Source of the DNA: CAUZIZ01 sp965222655
GTDB lineage: Bacteria; Acidobacteriota; UBA6911; RPQK01; JAJDTT01
Length of the DNA stretch: 64,000 nucleotides
Assembly: GCA_965222655.1 (NCBI GenBank)
Contig: CBDCUP010000018.1
Coordinates: 1,062,998-1,126,997, forward strand
Direction: 5' to 3'
The notes under the pieces are model-generated. The model was not told where the DNA came from and made no database searches. It saw nothing but the letters and a program-made list of their open reading frames with translations. The translations under genes were made by a program, and so were the position numbers. Within the stretch, counting starts at the first letter, position 1, and each line of letters opens with the position of its first letter. Shown here piece by piece: positions 54,199 to 64,000 of the stretch.

Positions 54199-54606
54199 AT
54201 GGCAAAAGCCGCCAAAGCGGGAAAGAAGAAGTCGAGCAAGAAGAAGGAAAAGAGGACGATCACTCATGGGATCGTCCACATCAAAGCGACTTTCAACAAC
54301 ACCATGATCACCATCACGGATCAGGAAGGCAACGTCCTGGCCGCGGCCAGCTCGGGGATGCAGGGCTTCAAGGGAAGTCGCAAGAGTACTCCTTTTGCAT
54401 CATCTCAAGCAGGTCACACGGCGGCCAACAAAGCGCGGGATCAGTTTGGGATGCGAAGCTGTGAAGTGTGGGTCAAAGGACCTGGTGGCGGCCGCGAATC
54501 GGCGGTGCGATCCATCCAGGCTTCGGGCATCGACATCAGGTCCATCAAGGATGTGACTCCTATCCCCCACAACGGTTGTCGACCTCCCAAACGGAGGCGA
54601 GTGTGA
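54199..54606 (+). CDS. rpsK: 30S ribosomal protein S11
   Basis: The 135-residue product has GIVHIKATFNNTMITITDQE, SSGMQGFKGSRKSTPFASSQ and DVTPIPHNGCRPPKRRRV. The N-terminal AKAAKAGKKKSSKKKEKRT is a basic extension of moderate length. A 164-base gap to rpsD follows, without a nameable feature; in E. coli S4 regulates the alpha operon. Confidence 0.97.
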   Translation: MAKAAKAGKKKSSKKKEKRTITHGIVHIKATFNNTMITITDQEGNVLAAASSGMQGFKGSRKSTPFASSQAGHTAANKARDQFGMRSCEVWVKGPGGGRESAVRSIQASGIDIRSIKDVTPIPHNGCRPPKRRRV

Positions 54607-54770
54607 GGGTTTTGCCACCGTGGCAGTGGGCTGGCCAGGAGTCAGCCTCTGCAGTGGCCGGGACCGTAGCGGATCCCAGCCGACGGTGGAAATCTGAAGT
54701 GCAGGGTTCCTGCTGCCGCGTGATTCACGACAGAGGCAGCGAGGAATCGAGGTAGAGAGGAGAATCGGTT

Positions 54771-55406
54771 TTGGCACGCAATGTAGGTCCTGTTTGTCGC
54801 CTCTGTAGGCGAGAGGGCACGAAGCTATTTTTGAAGGGGCAGCGGTGCTTCTCGCCAAGTTGTGCGGTTGATAAGCGCAATTTTGTCCCGGGTGAGCACG
54901 GCCGTGATATGCGAACCCGTTCTAAGTCAATCGGATACGGTTTGCAGTTGCGAGAGAAGCAGAAGGTCAAGCGCATTTATGGTGTCCTCGAACGCCAGTT
55001 CCGCCGCTATTTCCAAAAGGCAGCCAGGCGCAAGGGCATTACTGGCGAACTGCTACTCCAATCCTTGGAGCTGCGGCTGGACAACGTAGTCTATCGCCTC
55101 GGTTTTGCGAGCTCGCGAAGCCAGGCCAGGCAATTCGTGCGTCACGGACACCTGACCGTCAACGGCCGTGAAGTCAACATTCCTTCTTACCTGGTGAAGA
55201 AGGGCGATGAGGTCGCCATCCGCCAGAAGAGCGTGAAGAATCCCTTTATCCTGAGCTCCCTCGACGAGGTCGCGGGACGGGGCGTTCCCGGTTGGCTCAA
55301 CCTGGAAAAAGAGAGTCTCAAGGGACAGATTGTCGAATTGCCTCGACGGGACGAGATTGGGATCCCGATTGAAGAGTCATTGGTGGTCGAGCTCTATTCG
55401 AAGTAA
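54771..55406 (+). CDS. rpsD: 30S ribosomal protein S4, zinc-binding form
   Basis: The 211-residue product starts at TTG 54771 (MARNVGPVCRLCRREGTKLF). Four Cys at about 9, 12, 26 and 31 (CRLC, RCFSPSC) form the zinc site of C+ S4. The S4 RNA-binding domain (ELRLDNVVYRLGFASSRSQA, RQFVRHGHLTVNGREVNIPS) is intact. It initiates 30S assembly. Confidence 0.97.
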   Translation: MARNVGPVCRLCRREGTKLFLKGQRCFSPSCAVDKRNFVPGEHGRDMRTRSKSIGYGLQLREKQKVKRIYGVLERQFRRYFQKAARRKGITGELLLQSLELRLDNVVYRLGFASSRSQARQFVRHGHLTVNGREVNIPSYLVKKGDEVAIRQKSVKNPFILSSLDEVAGRGVPGWLNLEKESLKGQIVELPRRDEIGIPIEESLVVELYSK

Positions 55407-55450
55407 GACCCCGCAGCCTAACCCAGAACACCAGAGTGGAGATAGAATAG

Positions 55451-56437
55451 ATGAAAGGGTTTCAAAGACCAAAGCGACTATTTTATGATGCCCAGACACT
55501 GACCCAGACTTTCGGGCATTTCTACGCGCAGCCTTTCGAGCGCGGTTACGCGACCACGATCGGCAACGCGCTTCGCCGTATCCTGCTTTCCTCCACTGAG
55601 GGAGCCGCCATCACGGCAGTCAAGATTGAAGATGTCCTGCACGAGTTTTCGTCGATTCCCGGCGTGCGTGAGGACGTGACCGATATCTTGATGAACCTGA
55701 AACAGATCCCAATGATGCTCCACGTAGATCATCCCAAGATCCTTCATCTGGAGGTCACTGGCGAGAGTGAAGTGAAATCGGGAGACATCAAGCCCGATCC
55801 CGATGTCGAGATCCTGGACAAGGATATCTACATCGCGACCAAGAACAAAGCGTCCAAGCTGGTCATGGAAATCCAGGTCCAGAACGGAAGAGGCTACGTT
55901 CCGGCCAGCGAGAACTATGACGAAGAGTTGGACGTAGGATACATTCCGGTGGACTCGGTTCACACGCCTGTAAGAAAGGCCAATTTTGCGGTCGAGGCAG
56001 CACGCCTGGGCCAGTCGACCGAGTACGAGCGCTTGACTCTGGATTTGTGGACCAATGGCAGTCTGAGTCCGCAGGACGCAGTCGGTCAGGCCGCCAAGAT
56101 CCTCAAGGACCATCTTTACTTGTTCATCAACTTCGAAGAGGAGCCGGAAGAGTCGGCTCACCAACAGGATGACGAGCTGCATGTCGTCAATGAGAACCTG
56201 AACAAGTCCGTGGAAGAGCTGGAGCTCTCGGTCAGGGCCTACAACTGCCTCAAGAACGCCAACGTCCAGACGATTGGCGAGATGGTTGTCCGCACCGAGG
56301 GGGAGATGCTGAAGACCAAGAATTTCGGGCGCAAGTCGTTGAACGAAATCAAGGAGCTCCTGGCGGACATGGGACTCTCCTTCGGCATGAAGATTGACGC
56401 TAAGGGCAGGCTGATTCAGGAGACCGTGGAAGCGTAG
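55451..56437 (+). CDS. rpoA: RNA polymerase alpha subunit
   Basis: The 328-residue product: alpha-NTD with GYATTIGNALRRILLSSTEG and VREDVTDILMNLKQIPM for dimerisation, an acidic linker (FEEEPEESAHQQDDE, about 233-247), and alpha-CTD with LELSVRAYNCLKNANVQTIG and KNFGRKSLNEIKELLADMGL. Normal length and position. Confidence 0.98.
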   Translation: MKGFQRPKRLFYDAQTLTQTFGHFYAQPFERGYATTIGNALRRILLSSTEGAAITAVKIEDVLHEFSSIPGVREDVTDILMNLKQIPMMLHVDHPKILHLEVTGESEVKSGDIKPDPDVEILDKDIYIATKNKASKLVMEIQVQNGRGYVPASENYDEELDVGYIPVDSVHTPVRKANFAVEAARLGQSTEYERLTLDLWTNGSLSPQDAVGQAAKILKDHLYLFINFEEEPEESAHQQDDELHVVNENLNKSVEELELSVRAYNCLKNANVQTIGEMVVRTEGEMLKTKNFGRKSLNEIKELLADMGLSFGMKIDAKGRLIQETVEA

Positions 56438-56460
56438 CCGGCAGAGAGTGGGAAAGAGCC

Positions 56461-56916
56461 ATGCGACACCGTAGGGAAGGCCGAAAGCTAGGGCGAAACG
56501 CGAGCCACAGGAAGGCCATGTTTCGCAACATGGTCACCGATTTCTTGGACAAAGAGCATCTGGTTACCACGGTTCCCAAGGCGAAGGAACTTCGCCCCGT
56601 GGCCGAAAAGATGATCACCCTGGGCAAGCAGGAAACCCTTCATGCTCGACGCCGCGCCCTCTCCTTCATCCGAACAAAAGCAGTGGTGCGGAAGCTGTTT
56701 GACGATCTGGCCCCTCGCTTTGCCGACCGCCACGGCGGCTACACCCGGATCGTCCGGATCGGATTCCGGCGCGGTGACAACGCCGAGCTAGCACTGCTCG
56801 AGATGGTGGGCAGCGAGTTCCAGGCTTCTGCGGACACTTCCAAGAAGGAAAAGAAGGAAGCAAAGGCAGAGAAGGAAGAGAAGGAAGAGAAGGAAAGCAA
56901 AGAAGAAAAGGAATAG
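56461..56916 (+). CDS. rplQ: 50S ribosomal protein L17 with charged C-terminal tail
   Basis: The 151-residue product begins MRHRREGRKLGRNASHRKAM, and its core ends with RIGFRRGDNAELALLEMVGS. The last about 25 residues are almost purely Lys/Glu (KEKKEAKAEKEEKEEKESKE), a low-complexity tail absent from compact L17. Last ribosomal gene of the block. Its TAG stop is directly followed by a TTG that opens the next frame. Confidence 0.95.
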   Translation: MRHRREGRKLGRNASHRKAMFRNMVTDFLDKEHLVTTVPKAKELRPVAEKMITLGKQETLHARRRALSFIRTKAVVRKLFDDLAPRFADRHGGYTRIVRIGFRRGDNAELALLEMVGSEFQASADTSKKEKKEAKAEKEEKEEKESKEEKE

Positions 56917-59250
56917 TTGGACTTCTACCCTTTTTCAAGCACCAGGATACTCTCAAGCACCAAGATTTTCTCAAGCACCAAGATACAAGATACAAGATAC
57001 AAGCAAATTCCAGATTCCAAGCACCCGGTTCCAAATCGCCTGGGCGAACGACAACGAGTCGCAGCTGCCCTCGGTTTCCTCTCTTGCTTCATTCTTTTTT
57101 CCCTGCCAACTTCCGCCCAGCTCCGGCAGCTGACGCTGGACGACCTCTTTGATCCCCAGAAGAAGATCAACTTCAGTGGATCTCCATCTCGCGGGCTGAA
57201 ATGGCTCGAAGACGGTGATCATTATCTGAAGGGGCGCGGCCGCGGATCGGGTAGCTTGGTTCGAGTCAACGCTGTCTCGGCTGAGGAGGAGGCCCTTTTT
57301 GATGGGGCCGACCTGAGAGCTTCACTGGCGTCCCTGCCAGGATTTACAGAGTCCTCGCTCAAGAAGACGGCAAAAGATAGCCGATTTGAGCTCAGCCCCG
57401 ATGAAAAGGGCGTCCTGATCCGTCACGCCGGGGATCTCTTCTACCATCGCTTCGGCAGTGATGGGGCTTTCCGTCTTACCCGTACTCCCCAGGAAGAGGA
57501 GCTCGCCCGCTTCAGCCCTGACAGCAGCATGCTGAGCTTCGTCCGCGACAGCGACCTCTACCTGGTCGATGTCGAGGGAGGAGGAGAGCGCCGGCTCACG
57601 ACCGACGGCAGCAGCGAGCTTCTCAACGGCAAGCTGGATTGGGTCTACCAGGAAGAGATCTACGGCCGGGGTAACTTCAAGGGGTACTGGTGGAGTCCGG
57701 ATTCTTCACGGATTGCCTACCTGCAGCTGGACGAGTCCCAGGTTCCGGAGTTCACCGTGGTGGATCATCTGCCAACTCACCTGGGCCGCAAAGTGATGCG
57801 CTATCCCAAGGCCGGCGATCCGAACCCCGGGGTCCGGCTGGGGCTGATCTCCGCCGCCGCCGGCAAGACAGAGTGGGTGGAGACGACCCGGTACGAGGGT
57901 TCCGAGTTCCTGATCACTCGCGTGGGATGGGCGCCTGACAGCCAGGCTGTGTTGTTTCAAGTACAGAATCGGCAGCAGATCTGGTTGGACCTGAACCGCT
58001 TCGATCTGGCTGAGCGCAAGACGGAAACGCTGTTACGTGAGAAGACACCGGCCTGGACCAGCGTCCTGGGTGAGCCCAAGTGGCTCAAAGACGGATCCTT
58101 TCTCTGGCTGAGCGAGCGCGACGGCTGGAAGCACATCTATCACTACACGGCGGAGGGAAAGCTCATCCGGCCCGTCACCGACGGCAAGTGGGAAGTCGCG
58201 AGCCTCTTTGGAGCCGACCAGGACGCCAAGTGGGTCTATTTTTCGGCAAACCGCGACAAGCCGACCGACCGGCATGTGTACCGTGTCCGTGTTGATGGGA
58301 AAGACTTGACGCGCCTTTCTCGTGGCTCTGGCACTCATGGCGCGAACTTCAATTCGCAGTTCAGTCGCTTCATCGACTCCTGGAGCGATATCAGGACGCC
58401 CGTAAAAGTGGGCCTTTACGACCCTGACGGAGTCTTTGTTCGGATGATCGACGAGAACCGGGTCGAAGCCCTGGAGGAACTGGAGCTTTCTACTCCTGAG
58501 TTGCTTCGGGTCAAGACCAGCGACGGGTTTTCGATGGAAGCGATGATGATCCGGCCGGCCGATTTCGATTCCAAGAAGAAGTATCCGGTGTTGTGCTACG
58601 TCTATGGGGGGCCACAGATACCGAGAGTAAAGAACCGATGGGGTGGAAGCCGATACCTGTGGCACCAGTTCCTGGCTCAGAAGGGCTACATCATCTGGAT
58701 GTGTGACAACCGCAGCGCCAGTGGCAAAGGAGCGCAGTCGGCCTGGCCCGTCTTCCGAAACCTGGGAGAACTGGAGCTAAGCGACGTCGAGGAGGGTCTC
58801 GAATGGCTGCGATCGAAGTCCTACGTGGATTCAGAGCGGATCGGCATCTGGGGTTGGAGCTACGGTGGCTACCTGACCTCCTACGCCCTGACACACAGCT
58901 CCAGTTTCAAGATGGGGATCGCAGGGGCTCCGGTAACCGACTGGAAGCTCTACGACACCATCTACACCGAGCGCTACATGGGTCTACCCCAGGAAAACGC
59001 CGAGGGTTACGAAAAGAGCTCCGTGCTGGAGTCAGCGGACGCCTTGAGTGGCAAGCTACTACTGATCCACGGAACGATAGACGACAATGTCCACCTTCAG
59101 AACACGATCCAGTTTATCGAGCGGCTCCAGAAAAAGGGAAAGAGCTTCGAGATGATGCTCTACCCCAAATCCCGCCACGGAGTCACCAATGCCGCCCAGA
59201 AGAACCACCTGTATCGATTGATGACCAGGTTCATTCTAGAGAATCTATAG
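56917..59250 (+). CDS. Dipeptidyl peptidase IV family serine peptidase (S9B)
   Basis: The frame opens at TTG 56917, next to the rplQ stop with AAGGA upstream, giving 777 residues. A signal peptide (RVAAALGFLSCFILFSLPTSA, about 48-68) lies unusually far in. Residues 1-45 (SSTRILSSTKIFSSTKIQDT) are encoded by repeat D, and no ATG, GTG or TTG lies between the repeat and the signal peptide. A DPPIV beta-propeller (about 110-500) precedes the hydrolase domain with S648 in GWSYGG, D722 in GTIDDN and H754 in KSRHG. It cleaves dipeptides, typically X-Pro, in the periplasm. The start is doubtful; the native one may have been displaced by the repeat. Confidence 0.88.
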   Translation: MDFYPFSSTRILSSTKIFSSTKIQDTRYKQIPDSKHPVPNRLGERQRVAAALGFLSCFILFSLPTSAQLRQLTLDDLFDPQKKINFSGSPSRGLKWLEDGDHYLKGRGRGSGSLVRVNAVSAEEEALFDGADLRASLASLPGFTESSLKKTAKDSRFELSPDEKGVLIRHAGDLFYHRFGSDGAFRLTRTPQEEELARFSPDSSMLSFVRDSDLYLVDVEGGGERRLTTDGSSELLNGKLDWVYQEEIYGRGNFKGYWWSPDSSRIAYLQLDESQVPEFTVVDHLPTHLGRKVMRYPKAGDPNPGVRLGLISAAAGKTEWVETTRYEGSEFLITRVGWAPDSQAVLFQVQNRQQIWLDLNRFDLAERKTETLLREKTPAWTSVLGEPKWLKDGSFLWLSERDGWKHIYHYTAEGKLIRPVTDGKWEVASLFGADQDAKWVYFSANRDKPTDRHVYRVRVDGKDLTRLSRGSGTHGANFNSQFSRFIDSWSDIRTPVKVGLYDPDGVFVRMIDENRVEALEELELSTPELLRVKTSDGFSMEAMMIRPADFDSKKKYPVLCYVYGGPQIPRVKNRWGGSRYLWHQFLAQKGYIIWMCDNRSASGKGAQSAWPVFRNLGELELSDVEEGLEWLRSKSYVDSERIGIWGWSYGGYLTSYALTHSSSFKMGIAGAPVTDWKLYDTIYTERYMGLPQENAEGYEKSSVLESADALSGKLLLIHGTIDDNVHLQNTIQFIERLQKKGKSFEMMLYPKSRHGVTNAAQKNHLYRLMTRFILENL
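56938..57022 (+). repeat. Repeat family D, copy 3, in the 5' part of the DPP IV frame
   Basis: Tandem TCAAGCACCAAGAT-type units lead into AAGATACAAGATACAAGATA and AATTCCAGATTCCAAGCACC, the same text-like units as at 35926-36094. Confidence 0.7.
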
Positions 59251-59267
59251 CCCCAACTCCCCACACC

Positions 59268-59452
59268 AAGGGCTCTCTCAAAAATAACTTCACATTCTGG
59301 CGGCCCATCTTCACACCATCTTCGACCGCTCCTCAATCGCGAAATCCTCAACGTAGACCTGGCTACGCCTGTGGTTTCGCTCAATCGGTGCGGCCAAATC
59401 TGGCGCAAATCTGAGCGCCAACTCTGCGAAGTTATTCTTGACAGAGCCCTTA
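59268..59452. repeat. MITE-like element F after the DPP IV gene
   Basis: AAGGGCTCTCTCAAAAATAA with CTTCACATTCTGGCG is inverted as CGCCAACTCTGCGAAGTTAT with TCTTGACAGAGCCCTT, terminal inverted repeats of about 35 bp with a few mismatches. No ORF inside. A GCTGAAACTTCATT motif follows. It may also act as a terminator for the long ribosomal transcript. Confidence 0.65.
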
Positions 59453-59616
59453 GCTGAAACTTCATTTGCTGGTTTGGGTGGGGAAGGGGACGTAATCCAT
59501 TGGTTTAACATCGACTGGAAGCGCGCTAGAGGTTCTTCCTGAAACCTGGCCCCGAACGGTAATTCTCGGGGGCAGCACTGATAAGCTGAGCTAGGATGCA
59601 GCTAGAAACTCTTTGG

Positions 59617-59863
59617 GCTAGTACGCCGAAGGCGTTATTGCGCGTAGCCCAGGGTTGCAATGCGAAGCGAGCTACCCTGGGTCTAGGTCGGTAGAGAAAG
59701 ACGCCTTACCCTGAAGGGGTTATTGCCGCTACCGCACATAGGTAACGTTCTAGCAGTAACACTTTCAGTGTAGAGAAGGCCGGGGGAATCTCAAACCCAG
59801 GGTAGCTTGCTTCGCATTGCAACCCTGGGCTACACGCAATAACGCCTTCGGCGTAGGTGATGG
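59617..59863 (+). repeat. Repeat family B, copy 2
   Basis: Palindromic arms CGCCGAAGGCGTTATTGCGC and CCCAGGGTTGCAATGCGAAG, inverted at the right, with ACACTTTCAGTGT and TACCCTGAAGGGGTTATTG in the centre. Aligns in opposite orientation with 8787-9047. With element F it accounts for most of the 700 bases between the DPP IV gene and the tRNA. Confidence 0.8.
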
Positions 59864-59951
59864 ATTGAGAAGAGGCCACTTTCTCGAATGGCTACGCTGG
59901 CCTGAATCTTGACGAGATCACGCCTTTTAGATATATTGCAGCATCTAGTGC

Positions 59952-60977
<1,026 letters not shown>

Positions 60978-61677
60978 ATGAAGTGCTTACTTCGGTGGGG
61001 AGCCTGGCTGTTGGTCCTACTTTTCTTAATCCCGTCTGTTCTGGGTCAGACACTCAACACAACGATCTACTCAGACCCGTCTAAAGATGGGTGGGTTGAT
61101 ACGTTTGTCTGCAGCTCCGGGGACGACATAAATGCCCTTAGCAGTCTTCGTGTCGGGCAAGGTAGCGTAAGTGTCACCAGCAACTACCGCAGTTTTGTCT
61201 CGTTTGATGTCTCGTCTCTGAAAGGTGTAGGCATAACATCCGCCACCTTGTTCGTTTACCAATCATCTGTCGTGGACTCCCCATACACAAATGGCGGAAA
61301 CATAGTTGTTGACCTGGTTGATTACGGTCCGACTCTGGATGTACAAGACTGCTGTGAATCGGCAACCGCCAGCGACATCGGTGCGATCAGCTCGAATGCT
61401 ACACTTGGCTTCAAATCTCTCAACGTGACCTCCTCGCTTGCCTCCGTGTTGGGTCAAGGGAATGACCTGCTCCAATTTCGTTTTCAGTCTCAAGACGAGA
61501 ACTCTTTCTCACTTTCCGGCTATGCTGTCTTTGAGGCTGGCGAGGCTCAATCGAGCGGTTTGGCTCCTCGTCTTGAGGTTACTTATACTGTTGCCAATAG
61601 CCGACCCGTGGTGAATGCCGGTCCAGATCAGACGGTGGAATCAGGTAGCTCCGTCGTTATTAGTGGTTCCGGATCTG

Positions 61678-63420
61678 GCAGCGCAACAATTTTTCTGTAA
61701 TTTCAGGGTCGGTTGTGGGACAGGATCCTCCTCTCTTGGCTCTCGGGTGCAGAAAGCAGTGGCCCGTGAGCCGCTCGCTGTGAATCTCTCTAAGGCAACC
61801 AGCAGATCTATCAAAATGAGAGGCCGGAGCAGCTTGCACTACTCGCAGAGAGCGATTCAGCGCCCCCACCTCCTTCTCCAAGAAAAGAGGCCCTGTCAGA
61901 AGCCCTCAGAGCCACGATCGCGGGCTGCCCCTTACCGAGAACCCTCGCTGATCTGAGGGTCTCGGGTTTAGGGAAACGCTCTTCTAGGATGCCTCCTCTT
62001 CTTGCCAGCTCTCCAGGTTCAGATAGCAGCGGCCCGTGAGCCACTCGTCGTGAATCTCCGCCAGCACGGCTGAGATCAGTCGCAACGCCGAGTCGATATG
62101 GGGGAAGATTCCCACCACTCGAGTGCGGCGCCGGATCTGTTTGTTGAGATTCTCCACGCCGTTAATCGTCCGGATCTTCTTGTGCAGACTGCGGGGGAAG
62201 GCGTAGACCGTCAACCCCTCGCGCACGTTGTCTTCCATCCACTGGGCCAGTGCCTGGTTGGTTTCGGTGAACGCCTTGATCTTGCGTTTGAGCATGGCTT
62301 CGGCATCCTCGAGGGTGGGGCTGTTGAAGATGTCCCGCATCGCTTGGCCGATCTGGCCCCGCTCTTGGAGCCGACGGGCAAAGCGCTGAGCATTCTGGCT
62401 CAGATGAAACTGGCAGCGCTGCCAGGGAACCGCGGGAAACACCGCTCGTCGAGCGGCCTTCAGTCCCGCGTGGTCGTCACTGACGACGAGCTCCATTCCC
62501 TTGAGTCCCCGCCCGGCCAGATCCTCAAAAAACGCTCTCCAGTGGACCTCCGCCTCGCTCAGCCGGGCGCTCAGACCCAAGACCTCACGGTGACCGGAAG
62601 CCTGCACACCGACTGCCTTGAGGATGGCCAGGTCCTGAACTCGTCCATCGACACGGACTTTCTCGTAATGGGCGTCCAGGTAGACGAAGGGATACTCACC
62701 GCTCAGCGGCCGGCTACGGAACTTCTCCAGCTCCTCATCCAGCAGGGAGGCGACCCGTGAGACCTGGCTGGCGGAGATCTCCGTGCCACACAGCTGCTCG
62801 GTGATTTCCGTGACCTTGCGCGTGGAGACGCCCATGACATACATCTCGGCAATGGCCAACTTCAGCGCCTTTTCCGAGCGGCAGCCCTTCTCCAGCGATT
62901 GAGGGTAGAACGACAGCCCTCGCACCTGAGGGATCTTCAGTCGGAGCTCTCCCACACGCGTGGCGATCTTCTTGTCCTTGTAACCGTTGGCGTGGCCCCG
63001 TCGCTGGCTCGTTCTCTCGTAGGGCTCGGCTCCCAGAAACTCCGACCGTTCCAATCCCATGGCCAAGTTCAAGAGCTTCTCCAACACCTTGCGAAAGGCC
63101 TCCGTTCCTTCTTGGATCAAACGCCTCTAGGATCTCTCGTGGTACTCTGTCTTCCAGGTCTGGGGCCATTGGATTCTCCTTTCATTTTGGATGAATGATT
63201 TAGAGAATCTTGTCCCAGACCTCTGACGGCTCAACCCTTCGGCTGACGGCCTTTGGCCCCCTTCCGGGGGGGCCCGGCGCGCCGCGCCGCACGGCTCAGG
63301 CTGCACTCGGCCTACAGCCTCCTTCCGCCTGAGCCGCGCCAGGTTCCTCGTCAACCCAATCCTCGGTATCCCGAGAAATTCCCTCTTAACGGGAAATTAC
63401 AGAAAGAACGGTACACTCCT
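61678..63420 (-). mobile_element. IS256-family insertion sequence, about 1.74 kb
   Basis: CCGGATCTG (9 bp) occurs directly at both edges, 61669-61677 and 63421-63429, as a target duplication of the 8-9 bp expected for IS256. Inner ends share TTTCTGTAATTTC (61693-61705) with the inverted GAAATTACAGAAA at the right. The transposase occupies most of it on the minus strand. About 300 bases at the left end contain a degenerate second copy of the transposase 3' end. Confidence 0.85.
61984..63169 (-). CDS. IS256/Mutator-family transposase, frameshifted near the N-terminus
   Basis: The main frame (378 residues from TTG 63120) has ERSEFLGAEPYERTSQRRGH, IPQVRGLSFYPQSLEKGCRS, the DDE Asp in FVYLDAHYEKVRVDG and in ELVVSDDHAGLKAARRAVFP, CQFHLSQNAQ (C/H motif), and the late TINGVENLNKQIRRRTRVVG Glu region. 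The natural start lies further up in another frame: ATG 63169 gives MAPDLEDRVPREILEA. A single extra T in GCGTTTGATC (63119-63121) separates it from LIQEGTEAF. It may be inactive unless TTG initiation or slippage rescues it. Confidence 0.88.
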
Positions 63421-64000
63421 CCGGATCTGACCCGGACGGTGACACCCTTACGTTCTCCTGGAGCCAGTTGCAGGGACCACAGCTCGCGCTTGTTGGCATA
63501 GACACTCCCACCCTGTCGTTCACTGCACCGAATGTAACGAATACAACGACGTTCTCGTTCCGCCTGGAAGTAAGTGATGGGTCACTGGCTTCAACCGATG
63601 AAGTCCACAGTAATGGTGGTCCCAGGAGAGTCGAGCAACCTAATCTTCCCCCAATTTGTGAATGGACAGGCTCCGCTTGCTGGACAGGTGGCGGCTGGTG
63701 TTGGTGAAACCGCGAGTAGGACAAGGATAATCCTGAGGAACAACAGTGATCTCACCGATACTGGAAGAATTCACTTTCGAGACGCCATCGGAATCCAGAC
63801 TGAGGTTCCGATAAATGGGATACCGACTCATACCTTCCTGTACTTGGTCGAAGGTTGGAAAACACTAGAAGTGGAAACTGACGGCACGGGGGTGCTTCAA
63901 AGTGGTGTTATAGAGGTGGTCTCTGACCTCGGACCACAGTCCAAGCTCGAAGGAACAGAGGTCTTTGAAGTCCTGGGAAACTTCGTCTCCGTAAACAATG

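Larger units (their letters stand above)
60978..64000 (+). pseudogene. Secreted PKD-type repeat protein gene, disrupted by IS256-family insertion and a frameshift, 3'-partial
   Basis: ATG 60978 has AGGAGG upstream. The product starts with a signal peptide (WGAWLLVLLFLIPSVLG), then a DNRLRE-like beta domain (about 25-205), then SRPVVNAGPDQTVESGSSVV, a PKD/Ig-like start. The frame is cut at 61677 by an insertion. Removing it and one target repeat joins VVISGSGS to DPDGDTLTFSWSQLQGP in frame, the usual PKD continuation. After LASTDEV (about 63605) the frame shifts by one. The remainder, VVPGESSNLIFPQFVNG and TDGTGVLQSGVIEVVSDLGP, is in the other frame and runs off the window. It was probably a surface or exported protein; it is now non-functional unless recoded. 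Confidence 0.8.

Overview
The window looks like a chromosomal segment of a Gram-negative bacterium, most likely an Acidobacteriota member or a close relative. The evidence is a lipid A/LPS core cluster, two cytochrome-c/DUF1549/DUF1553 + DUF1501 gene pairs typical of Acidobacteria, Planctomycetes and Verrucomicrobia, a DUF5818-like lipoprotein, and a secreted repeat-domain protein of a type I associate with acidobacteria. The lineage is inferred from gene content only; no rRNA is present.

Layout. 1-1.9 kb: right part of an IS4-type transposase. 1.9-6.6 kb (minus): prkA-yeaH-spoVR stress operon. 7-13 kb: lipoprotein, M19 dipeptidase, secreted Cys-rich protein, 2-hydroxyacid dehydrogenase, HAD phosphatase, glycosyltransferase. 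13-23.3 kb (plus): two PSCyt/DUF1501 modules separated by vapBC and apaH. 23.7-28.2 kb (minus): MFS transporter, HAD phosphatase, SnoaL-like protein, tRNA-Ala(CGC), S58 peptidase. 28.3-30 kb: RNase P RNA (minus) and about 0.8 kb of ORF-free, structured-looking DNA. 30-35.9 kb (minus): waaA-lpxK-waaF, a second heptosyltransferase and a DUF3108 protein. 36.2-56.9 kb (plus): one uninterrupted str-S10-spc-alpha block, rpsL to rplQ, including fusA, tuf, secY, adk, map and rpoA but no infA; a dipeptidyl peptidase IV follows directly. 60 kb: tRNA-Asn(GTT), then a gene-poor stretch. 61-64 kb: a secreted PKD-type protein gene broken by an IS256-family element and a separate frameshift, running off the window.

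The most unusual layer is the non-coding DNA. Several families of short palindromic repeats fill the intergenic spaces, including spaces inside the ribosomal-protein operon. Two families (A and C) have ends of the form TA-G...C-TA, like MITEs that duplicate a TA target. Because they begin with G, a copy sitting in the TA of a stop codon rebuilds TAG. The stop codons of rpsC, rplN, rpmJ, two HAD phosphatases and a glycosyltransferase all coincide with such repeat ends. Other repeat families supply the C-terminal codons of the MFS gene and lpxK, and apparently the N-terminal codons of the DPP IV gene. Other points of interest are an L30 with a roughly 95-residue Ala/Lys/Pro-rich N-terminal extension, a terminator-like hairpin in the rpsL leader, and the structured region beside rnpB.
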